DNA from: Heterostelium album PN500
Taxonomy: Eukaryota; Evosea; Eumycetozoa; Acytosteliales; Acytosteliaceae
Assembly (NCBI RefSeq): GCF_000004825.1
Contig: NW_008805068.1
Span: 124,001-188,000, forward strand
DNA: 64,000 nt
Direction: 5' to 3'
Part shown: piece by piece, positions 30,375-41,218 of the stretch
Layout: every line of letters begins with the position of its first letter
Position numbering within the stretch: the stretch's first letter is position 1
The notes under the pieces: generated by a model
What the model was told of the DNA's origin: nothing
The model's database searches: none
The model's input: only the letters and a program-made list of their open reading frames with translations
Translations under genes and position numbers: made by a program

Positions 30375-32249
30375 ATGGATAGAAAGAATAAATTAGACTT
30401 TCAAATTAAAAGAGTATTTCAGAGTAGAGCTATTAGGAATGTCATATTTTATTTTGTAAAGGAAATTAATCGTCAATTATCTGTTTATAATAATCGGAAG
30501 CTAATTCAGCCATATTTAAGGTTGGGAATATATCAAAACAAAAGGTTATTTTTTGATTTCTATGACCTTGGATGTTTTCCAGATCAACTTATTAGATATG
30601 GTTATCATGAGAGATTCATTCAAATATTCAACACAATGGTTAGAGACCAACGTGTATTGGTACCTTTATTTAAATTTGGCAAATTATTATTTCTTTCATT
30701 TTCAGATCTCCATCAATATATTATAGAAGTGGAAAATCAATTGGAAATAAGAAAACAAATAGAAACTGCAATGGAAAGCAGATTAGGTGATTTCCATGAC
30801 TACAATGAATGTTTCCTTGAATATGATGAGGTATCGATTGAAGAGAAGACCTATCAATATTTTAAGAAACTTTTTCTAGATTCAATGTTGGTGGCTGCTG
30901 AAGTGGGGGCACTCCATCTTATCGAATATGTAGAGAGATTTTTCCCTTATGATTTAGATTACCGTTACATTTTGGAGATGGCAGTTCAATATGGTCATCT
31001 ACCAATCGTAAAAATATATATCAACAAATTCCTATATATAAATTGTTTATTTGAAAATATTAATAATTATAATCGATTTCTAATGGATATTGCCGCGGAA
31101 TATGGACAATTAGAGATTTTAAAGTATCTCTATTTCAATAGGTATCCATTTTCAAAAGAGACTTGTAATCTAGCAATAACTAATGGACATCTAAATGTGA
31201 TTGCATTCCTATATCACAATAATATTCAAAACGAATTTTCCTTAAATACTGCAATTTCCTATAATCAATTCGAAATTGTCAAATTTATTTTGATTAATAA
31301 AATAGATAATGTATCATTCACATCCCTTTATCTTGCAGTTGAAAAAGCTAACTTTGAAATTCTCAAGTTTCTCATTCCAAATAGTTCTTTGATAAATTTA
31401 AATCAATGTTTAATGGAAAAAGCATCAGAGATTGGAAGTTTAGAAATCATAAAGTATCTATCAGAGAGTACTAGAGCACATTGTTCAACCAGAGTAATGG
31501 ATGTAGCTTGTTCAAATGGACATTTAAATATTCTTCTATACTTACATTTCAATCGTACTGAAGGTTGTACTCAAGAAGCATTACGTTTAGCTATTCTCAA
31601 TAATCATTTGGATGTTGTCGAATTTCTAGTTAATGTCAAACACCTCGAAATTGATTATTCGGTTCATTTATCCACGATAATTAATTATCGTACACCCAAT
31701 TTTTCAACATTCAAATATTTCTATGAAAGAATTCCAGAGAATATAAAAACTAATCCGACTGGATTTCTTATGGATAGCTTTATCAAAGATGATGACATTT
31801 TGGTTTTAGAATGGTTGAGATTTAATAATTTTGAATTCTCACCAAATGCATTAGATATAGCTATTCAAAACAATAGTCTTTCAACTTTCAAATGGTTTCA
31901 TGAGAACACCGTTTTTCATCTTGATATTCAGCATTCTAGAGAAGCAATCATCAATGGTTGCCTTCCAATTGCTAAATATCTCAATGACGTGGGAGCACCT
32001 TTCCCAGAATTCCCAATGGACATTGCACATGATCTACAGATGCTCATTTATCTTCATCAAAATAGAACTGAACCTTGTTCATTCAAATCAATGGACAATG
32101 CAATTTATCATGATGATATCTCAATGATTAAATATCTCAAGAAACACAACTTTACCATTCAACCAACTAGACAAATTCAAAGTTATAAAAAATTTTCATG
32201 TTATTTATACAATTCTAGAGTTACGTTGATAAAGAATTATCATCTTTAA
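30375..32249 (+). CDS. Ankyrin-repeat protein, paralogue of 36537 gene
   Basis: 624 residues, intronless. The N-terminus (KRVFQSRAIRNVIFYFVKEINRQ) and the block RYGYHERFIQIFNTMVRDQR are shared with the gene at 36537. From ~170 on there are about 12 degenerate ankyrin repeats with the dictyostelid signature (AAEYGQLEILKYLYFNRY, ACSNGHLNILLYLHFNRTEG, PMDIAHDLQMLIYLHQNRTE). The C-terminus ends CYLYNSRVTLIKNYHL. It is a probable protein-interaction scaffold; partners unknown. Paralogous copies separated by a Crinkler-type gene suggest local tandem duplication. F-box-like N-termini are frequent in this family but only weakly suggested here. Confidence 0.8.
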   Translation: MDRKNKLDFQIKRVFQSRAIRNVIFYFVKEINRQLSVYNNRKLIQPYLRLGIYQNKRLFFDFYDLGCFPDQLIRYGYHERFIQIFNTMVRDQRVLVPLFKFGKLLFLSFSDLHQYIIEVENQLEIRKQIETAMESRLGDFHDYNECFLEYDEVSIEEKTYQYFKKLFLDSMLVAAEVGALHLIEYVERFFPYDLDYRYILEMAVQYGHLPIVKIYINKFLYINCLFENINNYNRFLMDIAAEYGQLEILKYLYFNRYPFSKETCNLAITNGHLNVIAFLYHNNIQNEFSLNTAISYNQFEIVKFILINKIDNVSFTSLYLAVEKANFEILKFLIPNSSLINLNQCLMEKASEIGSLEIIKYLSESTRAHCSTRVMDVACSNGHLNILLYLHFNRTEGCTQEALRLAILNNHLDVVEFLVNVKHLEIDYSVHLSTIINYRTPNFSTFKYFYERIPENIKTNPTGFLMDSFIKDDDILVLEWLRFNNFEFSPNALDIAIQNNSLSTFKWFHENTVFHLDIQHSREAIINGCLPIAKYLNDVGAPFPEFPMDIAHDLQMLIYLHQNRTEPCSFKSMDNAIYHDDISMIKYLKKHNFTIQPTRQIQSYKKFSCYLYNSRVTLIKNYHL

Positions 32250-32323
32250 ATAATATATGGAAATAAACTTGTAAATTCTCTCCAAATAAACTTGTTACTC
32301 TATATTTTAAAATAATTTTTATT
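32250..32323. other. Short intergenic
   Basis: 3' flank between the ankyrin gene and the Hsp20 pseudogene; nothing seen. Confidence 0.3.
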
Positions 32324-33291
32324 TTAATTTCCATTTCCATTTTCATCTTCAACTACGGCTTGATTTTCACCTTCATCCTCATGATCAAGTTCACCTTAGA
32401 CTTGATCTTGATCTTGATCATTATCACCATCATCTTAATAATAATTATAACTGAGTTCGATTGATTTCAACAAGTATAAATTTATTTTTATTTACATAGG
32501 TTAATGTATTACATTTATTTATTTATATTTTGAAATTTTTTAAAAGATAATAAAGTTGAATTGCTTTGGATTTTGTTTCTTTTTGTTGATACTAATTTTA
32601 AGTATACCATCTTGATGTTTGGCAGTGATAGAATGCAAATCTAAATTCTTTGAGAGTTCAAATGATTGGCTGAAACTCTCGATTTTTTTTGGTGTGACGA
32701 GTGGCTGTTTCTTTACGGTTGGCTTACGAGTAGATGGGATAGGAGATGATGTTGAGTTAATAAAATCAATCTCTTGATCTTCAATCTCTTAAAAGTATGG
32801 TGTATCTTCTCTTGACTTTACTTCTTCTGCAGGACTCTTGGTTCCAGAGAGAATCAATGTTAAATCTTGTACTGCAATATTGATGTCTTCCTTCTTGAAA
32901 CCGGGTATTTCCATACTGATAACAACAACACCATCAATTTCATTAATTTTATATTTTGGTGTAAAGTTAACTTGTTGTTGTTTTTGTCGTTGTTGTTGTT
33001 GATTGAATTGTTGTTGGTATTGTTGATATTGTTGCTGCTTTAATCTTTGTTACTCTAGTAATTTTCCTTTTCTTTCCAACTCAACTTGTTGCTGTTGCTG
33101 TTGTTGCCTCTTTTGTTCAACCAACTTCTGTTGTCTTAATTTACCCAAGTACAATTGGTACTAATCTTCTTCATCTTCCTCCTCGTAATATCTTGAATGA
33201 TATGGATCTTCATAATAGACTGTTGTCTTCTTTGTCTATATCTTTGATTGGATCTTTGTTGATAAAATGATGGATCTTCGAATAAAAACAT
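32324..33291 (-). pseudogene. Small heat-shock protein (Hsp20) pseudogene
   Basis: On the minus strand a Gln-rich N-terminus leads to an alpha-crystallin domain: INEIDGVVVISMEIPGFKKE, NIAVQDLTLILSGTK, then LHSITAKHQDGILKISI. ATG at 33291 (MFLFEDPSFYQQRS) is one frame off from the main body, so a frameshift lies near 33230. In the main frame, in-frame stops occur at 33161-33163, 33050-33052, 32789-32791 and 32540-32542. A further acidic Asp/Glu-rich segment in the same frame has stops at 32435-32437 and 32396-32398. All are TAA or TAG, several in Gln-like context (E-stop-QR, YY-stop-DD). Most likely a decayed hspG/hspM-type gene; a read-through reading is discussed under findings. Confidence 0.7.
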
Positions 33292-33775
33292 GGTTAATTA
33301 TATATTGTTTGTTTAATATTCTATTTAACTATCTATTTATTTATTTAACTAATACTAATTTGTAAGTTAATTTAATTTATTTGATGATTTCAAACTCCAA
33401 GTTTTCAAGACTATTTATAAAAAAATATAAATACAATTACAAATAATATATATATTATAATACTGTATATGAAGTAAACATAGTTATCAAGTTGGTTTTT
33501 TTCTAGAGGAAAAAAAAATGACCTTTATTAATTTTTAGTGAGTTTTTATTGATACACTTCATTTCATTTTATTTCTATTCAGCTCACAACAATTACTATT
33601 TCTTCATCTTCAATAGTCAAACTACATCATTATCACTTTCTATCACAACATATACTATCTTTTCATCTTTCATTGTTACTAATACACTCTCATCCTTATC
33701 AGTAGCTATTTTATTTCTTTCGATTCATTCTCCTTTACTTTATCCATCTATATATTATTCTTTGCTGCTTTCATA
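33292..33775. promoter_or_regulatory. Intergenic upstream of Crinkler-like gene
   Basis: AT-rich, then a pyrimidine-rich leader (33550-33770) of the gene at 33776. No gene recognised. Confidence 0.35.
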
Positions 33776-35973
33776 ATGTCGCAACAACAACACCCACCGT
33801 TCACTTGTTGGGTAGAGTTTTGTAACAAGAAAGACGAACTCACCTTCGAGAACACCGCCAACTATAATCGTCTCATCCCTGTCATCAGAGGTTCCAAACA
33901 ACTCGCTGTAGGTGACGGTTCTATCGATTTGTTCTCTGATGCAGCCAAGACCATTCAACTTGATGTTGAGACTCCAGTCGATAGGAATCTTCAGCGAATC
34001 TATGTCGCCACCACTCAACCACAGCAAGGTAAGTACATCTACCTTCAAGTCTACAAACCAACCACCTATGATACTAACCATCCCACTCCTCATATTCTCC
34101 TTCTCCCTTTTGTTATCTTGTCTTGTACTATATTTACACTTTCTTCTTCTCCTTCTCTTTCTTCTCGCCTCTCACTCCTCTCATTACTCTACTGCATTAC
34201 CTATTTCTCATGTTCTTGTCTTTACACCTCTCTCTTTTTCTTCTCCCTCTCCTTGTTCACAACTCTCACACCGCTCATTACTCTACCAATCATATGACTT
34301 CAATCGTTTCCTACAACCTATTCATATACACTCACTCTTCTTCTCATCATACTTCATACACAACAGCTCCTCAAACACCAACACAAGAAGGTATGTACAT
34401 CTACACAAACCAACAACCTTAATGATACTGACAAACTTATTCCACTTCTTAATTGTCAATACAGTTGCTTCAGAGCTCGAGTTTTGGAGGACGTTGCACA
34501 GTGCTTCGATTGATCCCGCAGTCAATATCCTTTCCCTCCCAGTGGGCGTGCACTTCATGGGGCATAATGTCAACAGATCATCTATCTACGTGAGAGATTG
34601 CTATGTTGAGCTGAAAGATCAAATCTATGCAGAATTTGATCAATATGAAGTTAATTCAACTTCAACTTCAACCCCAACCACAGCCTCTAAGAATGCATTC
34701 GTTATCACTAGCAATCCAGGAACTGGTAAGTCCTGTTTCCTCTTCTACATTATGTATCTCATCGCACGGGTCAAGGGAACTATGGTTGTTCACTCGATTC
34801 ACGCCCAGATTGCCGATTCATACTATCTCTACACTTACGTTGGTGGCATTCCAGTTGTCAGACTTGGACCCATGAGTGATTTTATCACTCTCCTTTGTCT
34901 CAGATCAACTTTCTTTTTGGTAGACAGCAAAGAGGAGACAAATTTCGCAGCTAAAACGATCATTGTTTCATCACCTGATCCGATGATCTACAAAGAGTTT
35001 CTGAAGAACGTTGGCACGACCCGCAGGTATATGCCACCTTGGTTCAAATCCGAACTTGATCACGTAAGACCAATTTTATACCCAAATGTCACACAGGTAA
35101 GTAGGTCCACTCTCTGATTCCAAAGTTTCATACACTCATAAAGATTGTTTACATCTGCAGCAAATACTCGAATCTCTTTGGAACAAATGGGGAGGCATTC
35201 CTCGTTTTGTGCTCGAGAATGCCCTTGATGCGTCTTCCCAATGTCAAATAGAGAATGCGATATCAACAATCAATCTAAACTTATGCGTCGAGAGCATTGG
35301 CAAGGAGGTTCCGATTGCACCAGGCAGTCACAAAGTGATTCAAATTATCCCATACGAGCAGGCTGCTCTTCCAAAGTACGCCTCGATGAAGCTACAGTTC
35401 TCATCCAAGTACGTTGCTGAGCGAGTTGTCAAGGCTGTCGAGGCGGTCGACATCAACTCGGTCGTCAAGCAACTTCATGTGCACAAGTTTTTGCACTCAC
35501 CTCTGGGTGGATCATTCTTCGAGTCTTTTGCTCACAGACTATTGCAACAAGGAGGAGTCTTTGATAGAAGAAACCTAACCACCACTGCAACAGACAAGAT
35601 CACATTCACGCCAACAGTTTCTTCCACACTCTGCTCTATCGCAGATATTGGCTTATCACCACCAAACAAGTATCTACTCCCTAACTTTGACAACTTTCCT
35701 GCGATCGATAGTTTGATCAAACCCAACCAGCTGTTTCAGGTCACCACCTCGAATGAGCATCCACCAGTGATGAACAAACTGTCCGATATCATCGATCAAC
35801 TCGGAACGGGGGTGGCACAAGTAGACTTGTATTTCGTCCTTCCTAAAGATCGGTACGACACATTCAGAGAACAGAATTATCTCACCAAGAAGAAGAAGAA
35901 AGCTTCCAAGATATCCAAGCAAGTGAAGAAAGTCACCCAGTATGCGTTGTTGATTGAGTTGCCAGCACCATAG
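33776..35973 (+). CDS. Crinkler (CRN)-type protein: header, P-loop NTPase, C-terminal nuclease-like domain
   Basis: Exons 33776-34028, 34465-35096 and 35161-35973 join in frame (565 residues). A 24-nt in-frame microexon at ~34374-34397 is possible. Residues ~1-85 form a header (FTCWVEFCNKKDELTFE, then IRGSKQLAVGDGSIDLF). Next come EFWRTLHS and a Walker A, VITSNPGTGKSCFLFYIMYL, as in CRN/retrotransposon-hot-spot NTPases, and a Walker B-like TFFLVDSKEE. The C-terminal ~200 residues have SPLGGSFFESFAHRLL, FPAIDSLIKPNQLFQVTTS and a Lys-rich end. The 'D-S ... Q-x-T' pattern followed by HPP is the restriction-endonuclease-like fold of CRN effectors. Such proteins occur in oomycetes, chytrids and dictyostelids and are thought to target DNA or nuclear processes. 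A role in conflict is inferred. Confidence 0.75.
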
Positions 35974-36417
35974 CCCTAGTTCGTCAGTTGATCCTCCTCG
36001 CAGCTCCCACTCAGCTAAATAACTCACTTCTCGCAGCTCATTTTACAACAACCTGTCAAACAACAATAAATTTTCTATCCAACCAGGATCACTTTAAAAA
36101 ATTCCAACTGTTTAGTTGTACACCTAATTCAGAGAATGACTCTCGCAGCCCTTCCTATAACAACCAATCAGACAACAATAAACATACTATCCAATTAGTA
36201 TCATTTTTTTAATTGGTGAGGAATAGAACAAAGTGTTTTATTATAATGAAATACAAACCTTCTTGTTATTTGTACAACTCAAGACTTACATTGATAAAGA
36301 GTTATAATCTATAAACAATATTATTATATTGAACATTTTCTAGATATATTTGATAATAAAATAAAACTCTTAAAAAATTTCTATTTTTTTTAGTTCAAAG
36401 ATTTTTAAAAAATAAAA
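35974..36417. other. Intergenic with relic of an ankyrin-family 3' end
   Basis: Contains a short tail-coding relic (listed separately) and an AT-rich stretch. A near-repeat of about 50 bases (CTCGCAGC... AACAACC... CAACAATAAA... CTATCCAA) occurs at about 36033-36085 and 36140-36200, an imperfect direct duplication. Confidence 0.45.
36249..36314 (+). pseudogene. Relic of the C-terminus of a third ankyrin-family gene
   Basis: Codes KYKPSCYLYNSRLTLIKSYNL-stop (written here as positions 36249-36314). It matches the last ~17 codons of the ankyrin genes at 30375 (CYLYNSRVTLIKNYHL) and 36537 (CIGYNSRLELIKSNHL), with conserved stop context. No upstream repeats remain. It shows that a third member ended here and has been lost or replaced, leaving the Crinkler-type gene in its place. 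Confidence 0.7.
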
Positions 36418-36486
36418 AAATAATCCAAATCACTTTTATAAAAAAATAAACAGTTTATTTTTTTATAAAAGTGATTTGGATTATTT
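36418..36486. repeat. Perfect 33-bp inverted repeat with 3-nt loop
   Basis: Bases 36418-36450 are the exact reverse complement of 36454-36486; the loop is CAG (36451-36453). The arm includes TAATCCAAATCACTTTTATA. It lies 51 bp upstream of the chosen start codon of the ankyrin gene at 36537, inside its leader. It could be a transposon-end fusion, a fold-back assembly artefact or a regulatory hairpin. Confidence 0.85.
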
Positions 36487-36536
36487 ATCTTTTGACTTTC
36501 ACAAAATTATTCGATCAATGTACAAATTCAATAATT

Positions 36537-38603
36537 ATGCAATTCAATAATAGAAGTTTAGATTGTAATAATAATGATGATTATGAAAGTAAATTATTTA
36601 AAAGATTATTTCAATCACAATCGATTAGACATAAAATATATAGTTTAGTTAAAATTATTAATCGTCAAGAGTCAGCTGCGTATAGAAGTAGTAAATTAGT
36701 TAATAATCCTACACAGTTTGTCAAGCGAAGATTATTCTTTGATTACTATGACCTTGGTTGTTTCCCAGATCAGCTGATCAGATATGGTTATCACGAGAGA
36801 TACAAACAGATATTCAACACTCTGATTAGAGATCAACGTCCAACTTTATTACAAAGTTACTATCATCGTTTCTATTTGAATTATCTATATTATTTCAATA
36901 GGAGAAAATATGGTGAACAGATGCAATATGTAATAAAGCAAAGCCAACAAATACTACTAGAAAGCGGTGCTCTCACCACCTCGTCAATATCAAAAGTAAT
37001 GAAGCGAAGCATCGTTCAATTCAAAGACTACAATGAAAGTAACTTTAATATGGAGGATGATTGTAGACCACTTGAAAGTAATAGTTATGTAATGTTTAAA
37101 CAGCTGTTTTTACATTCTATGAATGTTGCTGCTCAGATGGGTGCACTGGATCTCATTGAAATGGTATACAATACATTCCCAACAGAGTTGGATTTCAGAT
37201 CGATCTTGGAGAAAGCTGTTCAATATGGTCATCTTTCAATCGTTGAATTCATTCACAACAATGTCAAAGATGCAAGTGTTTTTTATAGAATATTTGACAA
37301 TACAGTAGGAACATCTCAACTTTCAATGATAGATATCGCAGCACAACACGGTCAACTAGAGATATTAAAGTATTTGCATTTAAATCTAGCTGAAGGATGT
37401 AAATCCACCTTTGCTATTGATTTAGCATCATCCAATGGACATATAGAATGTGTCAAATTCCTTTACAATAATCGAACTGATCGTTTAACCAACAATACTA
37501 TTGAGGAAGCAGCTCACGGTGGACAGCTGGATATGGTTGTATTTCTGCTTAATAATTATAAAAAGTACTTTAAAAAAGATATGGCTTTACATATGGCAGT
37601 TGGCAAAAATCATATGGAAATTGTCAAATTCCTCTTGTCAAATAGATCAGAGAAGATCACATCAAATTGTATTAGCTTGGCGGCATTGAATGGTAATCTT
37701 GAATTATTAAAGTTACTCACATCACAAAAACCAAATACAATAGAGACAAATGAAAATCTAATGGATGAAGTTGCGCGAGATGGAAATTTAGAAATCATTC
37801 GATTCCTTAATGAGAATACCTCTGCTCAGTGTTCAACCAAAGCAATAGATAATGCTTCAGCAAATGGCCATTTGGATGTTGTCCAGTATCTCAATTTCAA
37901 TCGAACAGAAGGTTGTTCTCATGCAGCTTTACATCTTGCTCTTCTTGGTAATCATTTGGAGGTTGTTCAATTTCTAGAGGAACACAAACAATTGGCTATT
38001 GATTATTCAAAATCACTATTTATGATAAACACAAGAAATCCTAATTTCCAAACATTCAAATATACTAATGATGGAATACCAAAGGATATGGTGATCGATA
38101 AAACCCAAGTGAAAATAGACTCCTTTATTAAAGAGAAAGATACCACAGTTTTAGATTGGTTCAAGGAGAAAGGATTTCAATTCTCTGAAGATGCTTTCGA
38201 TATTTCAATCAATAGTAATTGTCTTATCACTTTCAAATGGTTGCATAAGAACACAAACTATCCACTTACAGTGCCATTGACATGTAAAGCAATTGCTGCT
38301 GGTAGTCATTCAATTGTTGAATATCTCAATGAAATTGGAGCACCATTCCCACAATTCCCAATGGATATTGCACATGATCTTCAGATGCTCATTTATCTTC
38401 ATCAAAATAGAACTGAATCGTGCACAATACAAGCAATGGACAATGCAATCAATCATGGTGACATTCAAATGATTAAATATCTCAAACAACACAACTTTGA
38501 AATTCAACAAAACAATCAACCGAAACAATATCGTCTTCAAAAGAATAGTCTGTGTATTGGATACAATTCAAGACTTGAATTAATCAAGAGTAATCATCTT
38601 TAA
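36537..38603 (+). CDS. Ankyrin-repeat protein, paralogue of 30375 gene
   Basis: 688 residues from ATG 36537. An upstream in-frame ATG at 36471 lies in the palindrome and adds 22 non-homologous residues, so the downstream start is preferred because alignment to the paralogue begins here. The N-terminus has KLFKRLFQSQSIRHKIYSLV and RYGYHERYKQIFNTLIRDQR. It then has ~13 ankyrin-like repeats (AAQHGQLEILKYLHLNLAEG, ASANGHLDVVQYLNFNRTEG, PMDIAHDLQMLIYLHQNRTE). Divergence from the paralogue is moderate, with several repeats near identical, as expected from a local duplication or conversion. Partners unknown. Confidence 0.8.
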   Translation: MQFNNRSLDCNNNDDYESKLFKRLFQSQSIRHKIYSLVKIINRQESAAYRSSKLVNNPTQFVKRRLFFDYYDLGCFPDQLIRYGYHERYKQIFNTLIRDQRPTLLQSYYHRFYLNYLYYFNRRKYGEQMQYVIKQSQQILLESGALTTSSISKVMKRSIVQFKDYNESNFNMEDDCRPLESNSYVMFKQLFLHSMNVAAQMGALDLIEMVYNTFPTELDFRSILEKAVQYGHLSIVEFIHNNVKDASVFYRIFDNTVGTSQLSMIDIAAQHGQLEILKYLHLNLAEGCKSTFAIDLASSNGHIECVKFLYNNRTDRLTNNTIEEAAHGGQLDMVVFLLNNYKKYFKKDMALHMAVGKNHMEIVKFLLSNRSEKITSNCISLAALNGNLELLKLLTSQKPNTIETNENLMDEVARDGNLEIIRFLNENTSAQCSTKAIDNASANGHLDVVQYLNFNRTEGCSHAALHLALLGNHLEVVQFLEEHKQLAIDYSKSLFMINTRNPNFQTFKYTNDGIPKDMVIDKTQVKIDSFIKEKDTTVLDWFKEKGFQFSEDAFDISINSNCLITFKWLHKNTNYPLTVPLTCKAIAAGSHSIVEYLNEIGAPFPQFPMDIAHDLQMLIYLHQNRTESCTIQAMDNAINHGDIQMIKYLKQHNFEIQQNNQPKQYRLQKNSLCIGYNSRLELIKSNHL

Positions 38604-39175
38604 ATGAATCTTTACATTGATATTAACTAGCTATTAATAATATCTTTAATCCAAAAAATAAAATTATTTTATTATCGAAAGAAATGATAATAAATCAGAA
38701 TTTTTTGCGAATTAAACCACCAAAAGATAATCTTTCAATCTTGCCGTCTTTTTTTTTTTGCAACTTTTTATTATTTTTCTACTTGTTCAACAATTATTAT
38801 TATTACCAGTAAGTTGTTAATAAAAAAAAATAAGACATATGGGTAAGGTTAAAAAATCGAGTTTCACTTACCTTCAAAAAAAGATATTCTGTATTGTAAC
38901 CTCACTTTTAAGTATTATCAAAATAATTTAAATAATAAAAGTTTTTAATTTTGAATATTTAGACATATTAAAATAAAAAAATATTAAAATATAGATTAAA
39001 AATCAGTTGGTCAATGATAGAAAAGATATTTATTTGAAATAAATTGAATGACAGTTTAAAAACAGTTTTGTTAATCAATAGACTTAACATATCTAATACA
39101 GTATATAAACTTTTTGATCAAATTGTTATTGATTATTATGATTTATTGTTTTAGAATTATTATGGATGATTTGAT
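38604..39175. other. Intergenic, AT-rich
   Basis: No gene; homopolymer-rich 3' flanks of convergent genes. Confidence 0.4.
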
Positions 39176-39446
39176 TTACAATACAGTGGCACCAATTTTG
39201 ATTCCCAAAATACCCAAGACAGTAGCAAGTATATTCAAATCAACAAGTGATTGATTTGAGTTGGATGATTGACCAGTCAAAGTGTTGTTACTGTTGTTCA
39301 ACATTATTTCATTCATTGTTGTTTGATTGGCTTGGACTGATGATCCGAGTTTAGTGATTGATGCTAAAATATTATAATATTATTAGATAGGTTTAATGTT
39401 ATGTTTTTAGGTTTATTTTTATGAATTGCTTACCAATTAAAGTCAT
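39176..39446 (-). CDS. Mini-protein of the M-T-L-I dictyostelid family (pair member A)
   Basis: Exon 1 is 39434-39446 (MTLI plus one base), donor GTAAG. Exon 2 is 39176-39363 after TTTTAG. The product is 66 residues: ASITKLGSSVQANQTTMNEI..., an Asn-rich middle, and a conserved hydrophobic C-terminus LVDLNILATVLGILGIKIGA-TVL. It is divergently paired with the gene at 40298, which encodes a clear paralogue. The exon layout matches hssA-like mini-genes. Abundant small developmentally expressed proteins of this kind have no known molecular function. Confidence 0.8.
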
Positions 39447-40297
39447 TTTTGGATAGCCTTGTTTTAAAGTATTGTAATTTTTATATTTTACTTTCTTTTT
39501 TGTTTAGTGAAATTTTTTGACAAAAGTCTTATATTTATAGTTTCGTATCATTTAATCAATGTGATATCTTGTAGAATCTAGAATCTAGATCATCAAAGTA
39601 TTCTCGGGTGTCAAGATATGTTGGTAATATGATGAATGTATATATTCCAAATGTATGTCACTACTAATGATTTCAGTTAATGGCCTAGCATTCAATTTCT
39701 GTTAAAAATGATCATTATATTAAAGTTACTTTTGATTTATTAAAATATTGGATATCAACAATCTGATTTTTTAAAACAATAAAGAGATGAAAATAATATT
39801 TGTATAACTGATAGATTTAGGGTAAATTAAAAAGAAGTACACTGACTGATTGAAATGTTATAACACAAATTGAGTGGGTTATAAAAATTTCCTTTTTTAA
39901 AAATAATTGTCATCATTTTGAGTTGGTTGAGTAATTTTTTGAGTGAGTATTGTGTTTTGATGTATCACTGTGTCTTTCAATCACAATTTTATATATCAAT
40001 ATCTATTGAAATCTGATCAATATCTTTGATCATATCTGAAATATCTTTTTACTGATATATTAAATCAATTTAAATCACATAACTTTCAAAAAGATTATAC
40101 CCTTGAATCTTGAACTAAATCTCTTTATGGAAAAAATAAGTTATCTTCTGATTAATTGAATGTTCAATTCTTTTAAAACATTTTACAAAATTAACCACAA
40201 TATTTAATTTTATAATTCTATAAATTGGATCTTTTATCTATTTTTATAAACATAAATAAATATTTTAATATTAAATAACTCTAAAAAACGATCTAAA
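39447..40297. promoter_or_regulatory. Divergent promoter region of mini-gene pair
   Basis: 851 bp between the two divergent starts. It contains TAGAATCTAGAATCTAGAT at ~39572-39590 followed by CTCGGGTGTCAAGATAT. The same words occur in the duplicate at ~43471. CTCGGGTGTC resembles a G-box core. Conservation between copies marks these as likely control elements, though shared ancestry alone could explain it. Confidence 0.5.
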
Positions 40298-40566
40298 ATG
40301 ACTTTAATTGGTAAGGAATAAAAATTAATTTAATAATTTTTTAGAAAGATATTAATTTAAGTTTTTCAAAAAAAGCATCAATCACAAAACTTGGTTCATC
40401 AGTTCAATCAAATCAAACATTCAAGAATGAATTAATGGTATCTGGAATCAATGGAAACATTTCAATCGGTCAATCATCTAATTCAACTGAATCTCTAATC
40501 AATTTGAACATTCTTGCCAATGTCTTGGGTATCTTGGGTATTAAAGTTTGTGCTTCTGTATTATAA
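40298..40566 (+). CDS. Mini-protein of the M-T-L-I dictyostelid family (pair member B)
   Basis: Exon 1 is 40298-40310 (MTLI plus one base, GTAAG donor). Exon 2 is 40376-40566 using the AAAAAAAG acceptor, since the earlier TTTTTTAG leads to an in-frame stop. 67 residues: ASITKLGSSVQSNQTFKNE, a Ser/Asn-rich middle and LINLNILANVLGILGIKVCA ending SVL. It is a close paralogue of the divergent gene at 39176. Confidence 0.78.
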
Positions 40567-41218
40567 ATCTAAAAAACAAATTTTAATATCATAGTTTTTT
40601 AGATTCTTGGTATTAATGATATTATTACCAATAGATAAGTTTAAAAAAAAATAAAATAAATAGGTATATTATTCAAAATTACTTTCTTGATTTTGTTTAA
40701 TTTCCATTTTTTTTTTTTATATAAACTTCTCAACTATAATAAACAATTAACATATTAATTTAATTCCATGGAAAAACAGAAACAAATCAAAAAAATTTGA
40801 CAGGTTGACCCAAATTTTAATTTTTTACATCTGTCATTGAATGGAATTAAACAAATATTATTTAATTTTGATGATTATACTACAAAAAATGAAATGATAT
40901 ATTTGTTATGCTTTCATTGATATTGTGACACTTTACTCTCACATCTCAAGATAAATTGTTATTAGAGTTACCAAATACAACACTAGTGGTGAACATGGTA
41001 GTGAACAAAGAAAATTTGTTTTTTGTTTTTTTTTTGGGGTTGAAGTGCAGGTGAATAAATTATTTTTTTAACTTCTATTTTTTTCAAATTTGTATGTAAA
41101 TATATTTTTAATTTTGTTAATCAAATCAAAATCAAATTAACCAAATTTTTCTCAAAACAAAAACTAAAGAATTAATTTAATTATTATAACTTATTTTAAA
41201 TAAATTAGATTAATTTAA
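40567..41218. other. Intergenic
   Basis: AT-rich, no gene. It shares the word CTACAAAAAATGAAATGATTTATTTG-like near 40880 with the promoter at 29960. Otherwise nothing is seen. Confidence 0.35.
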
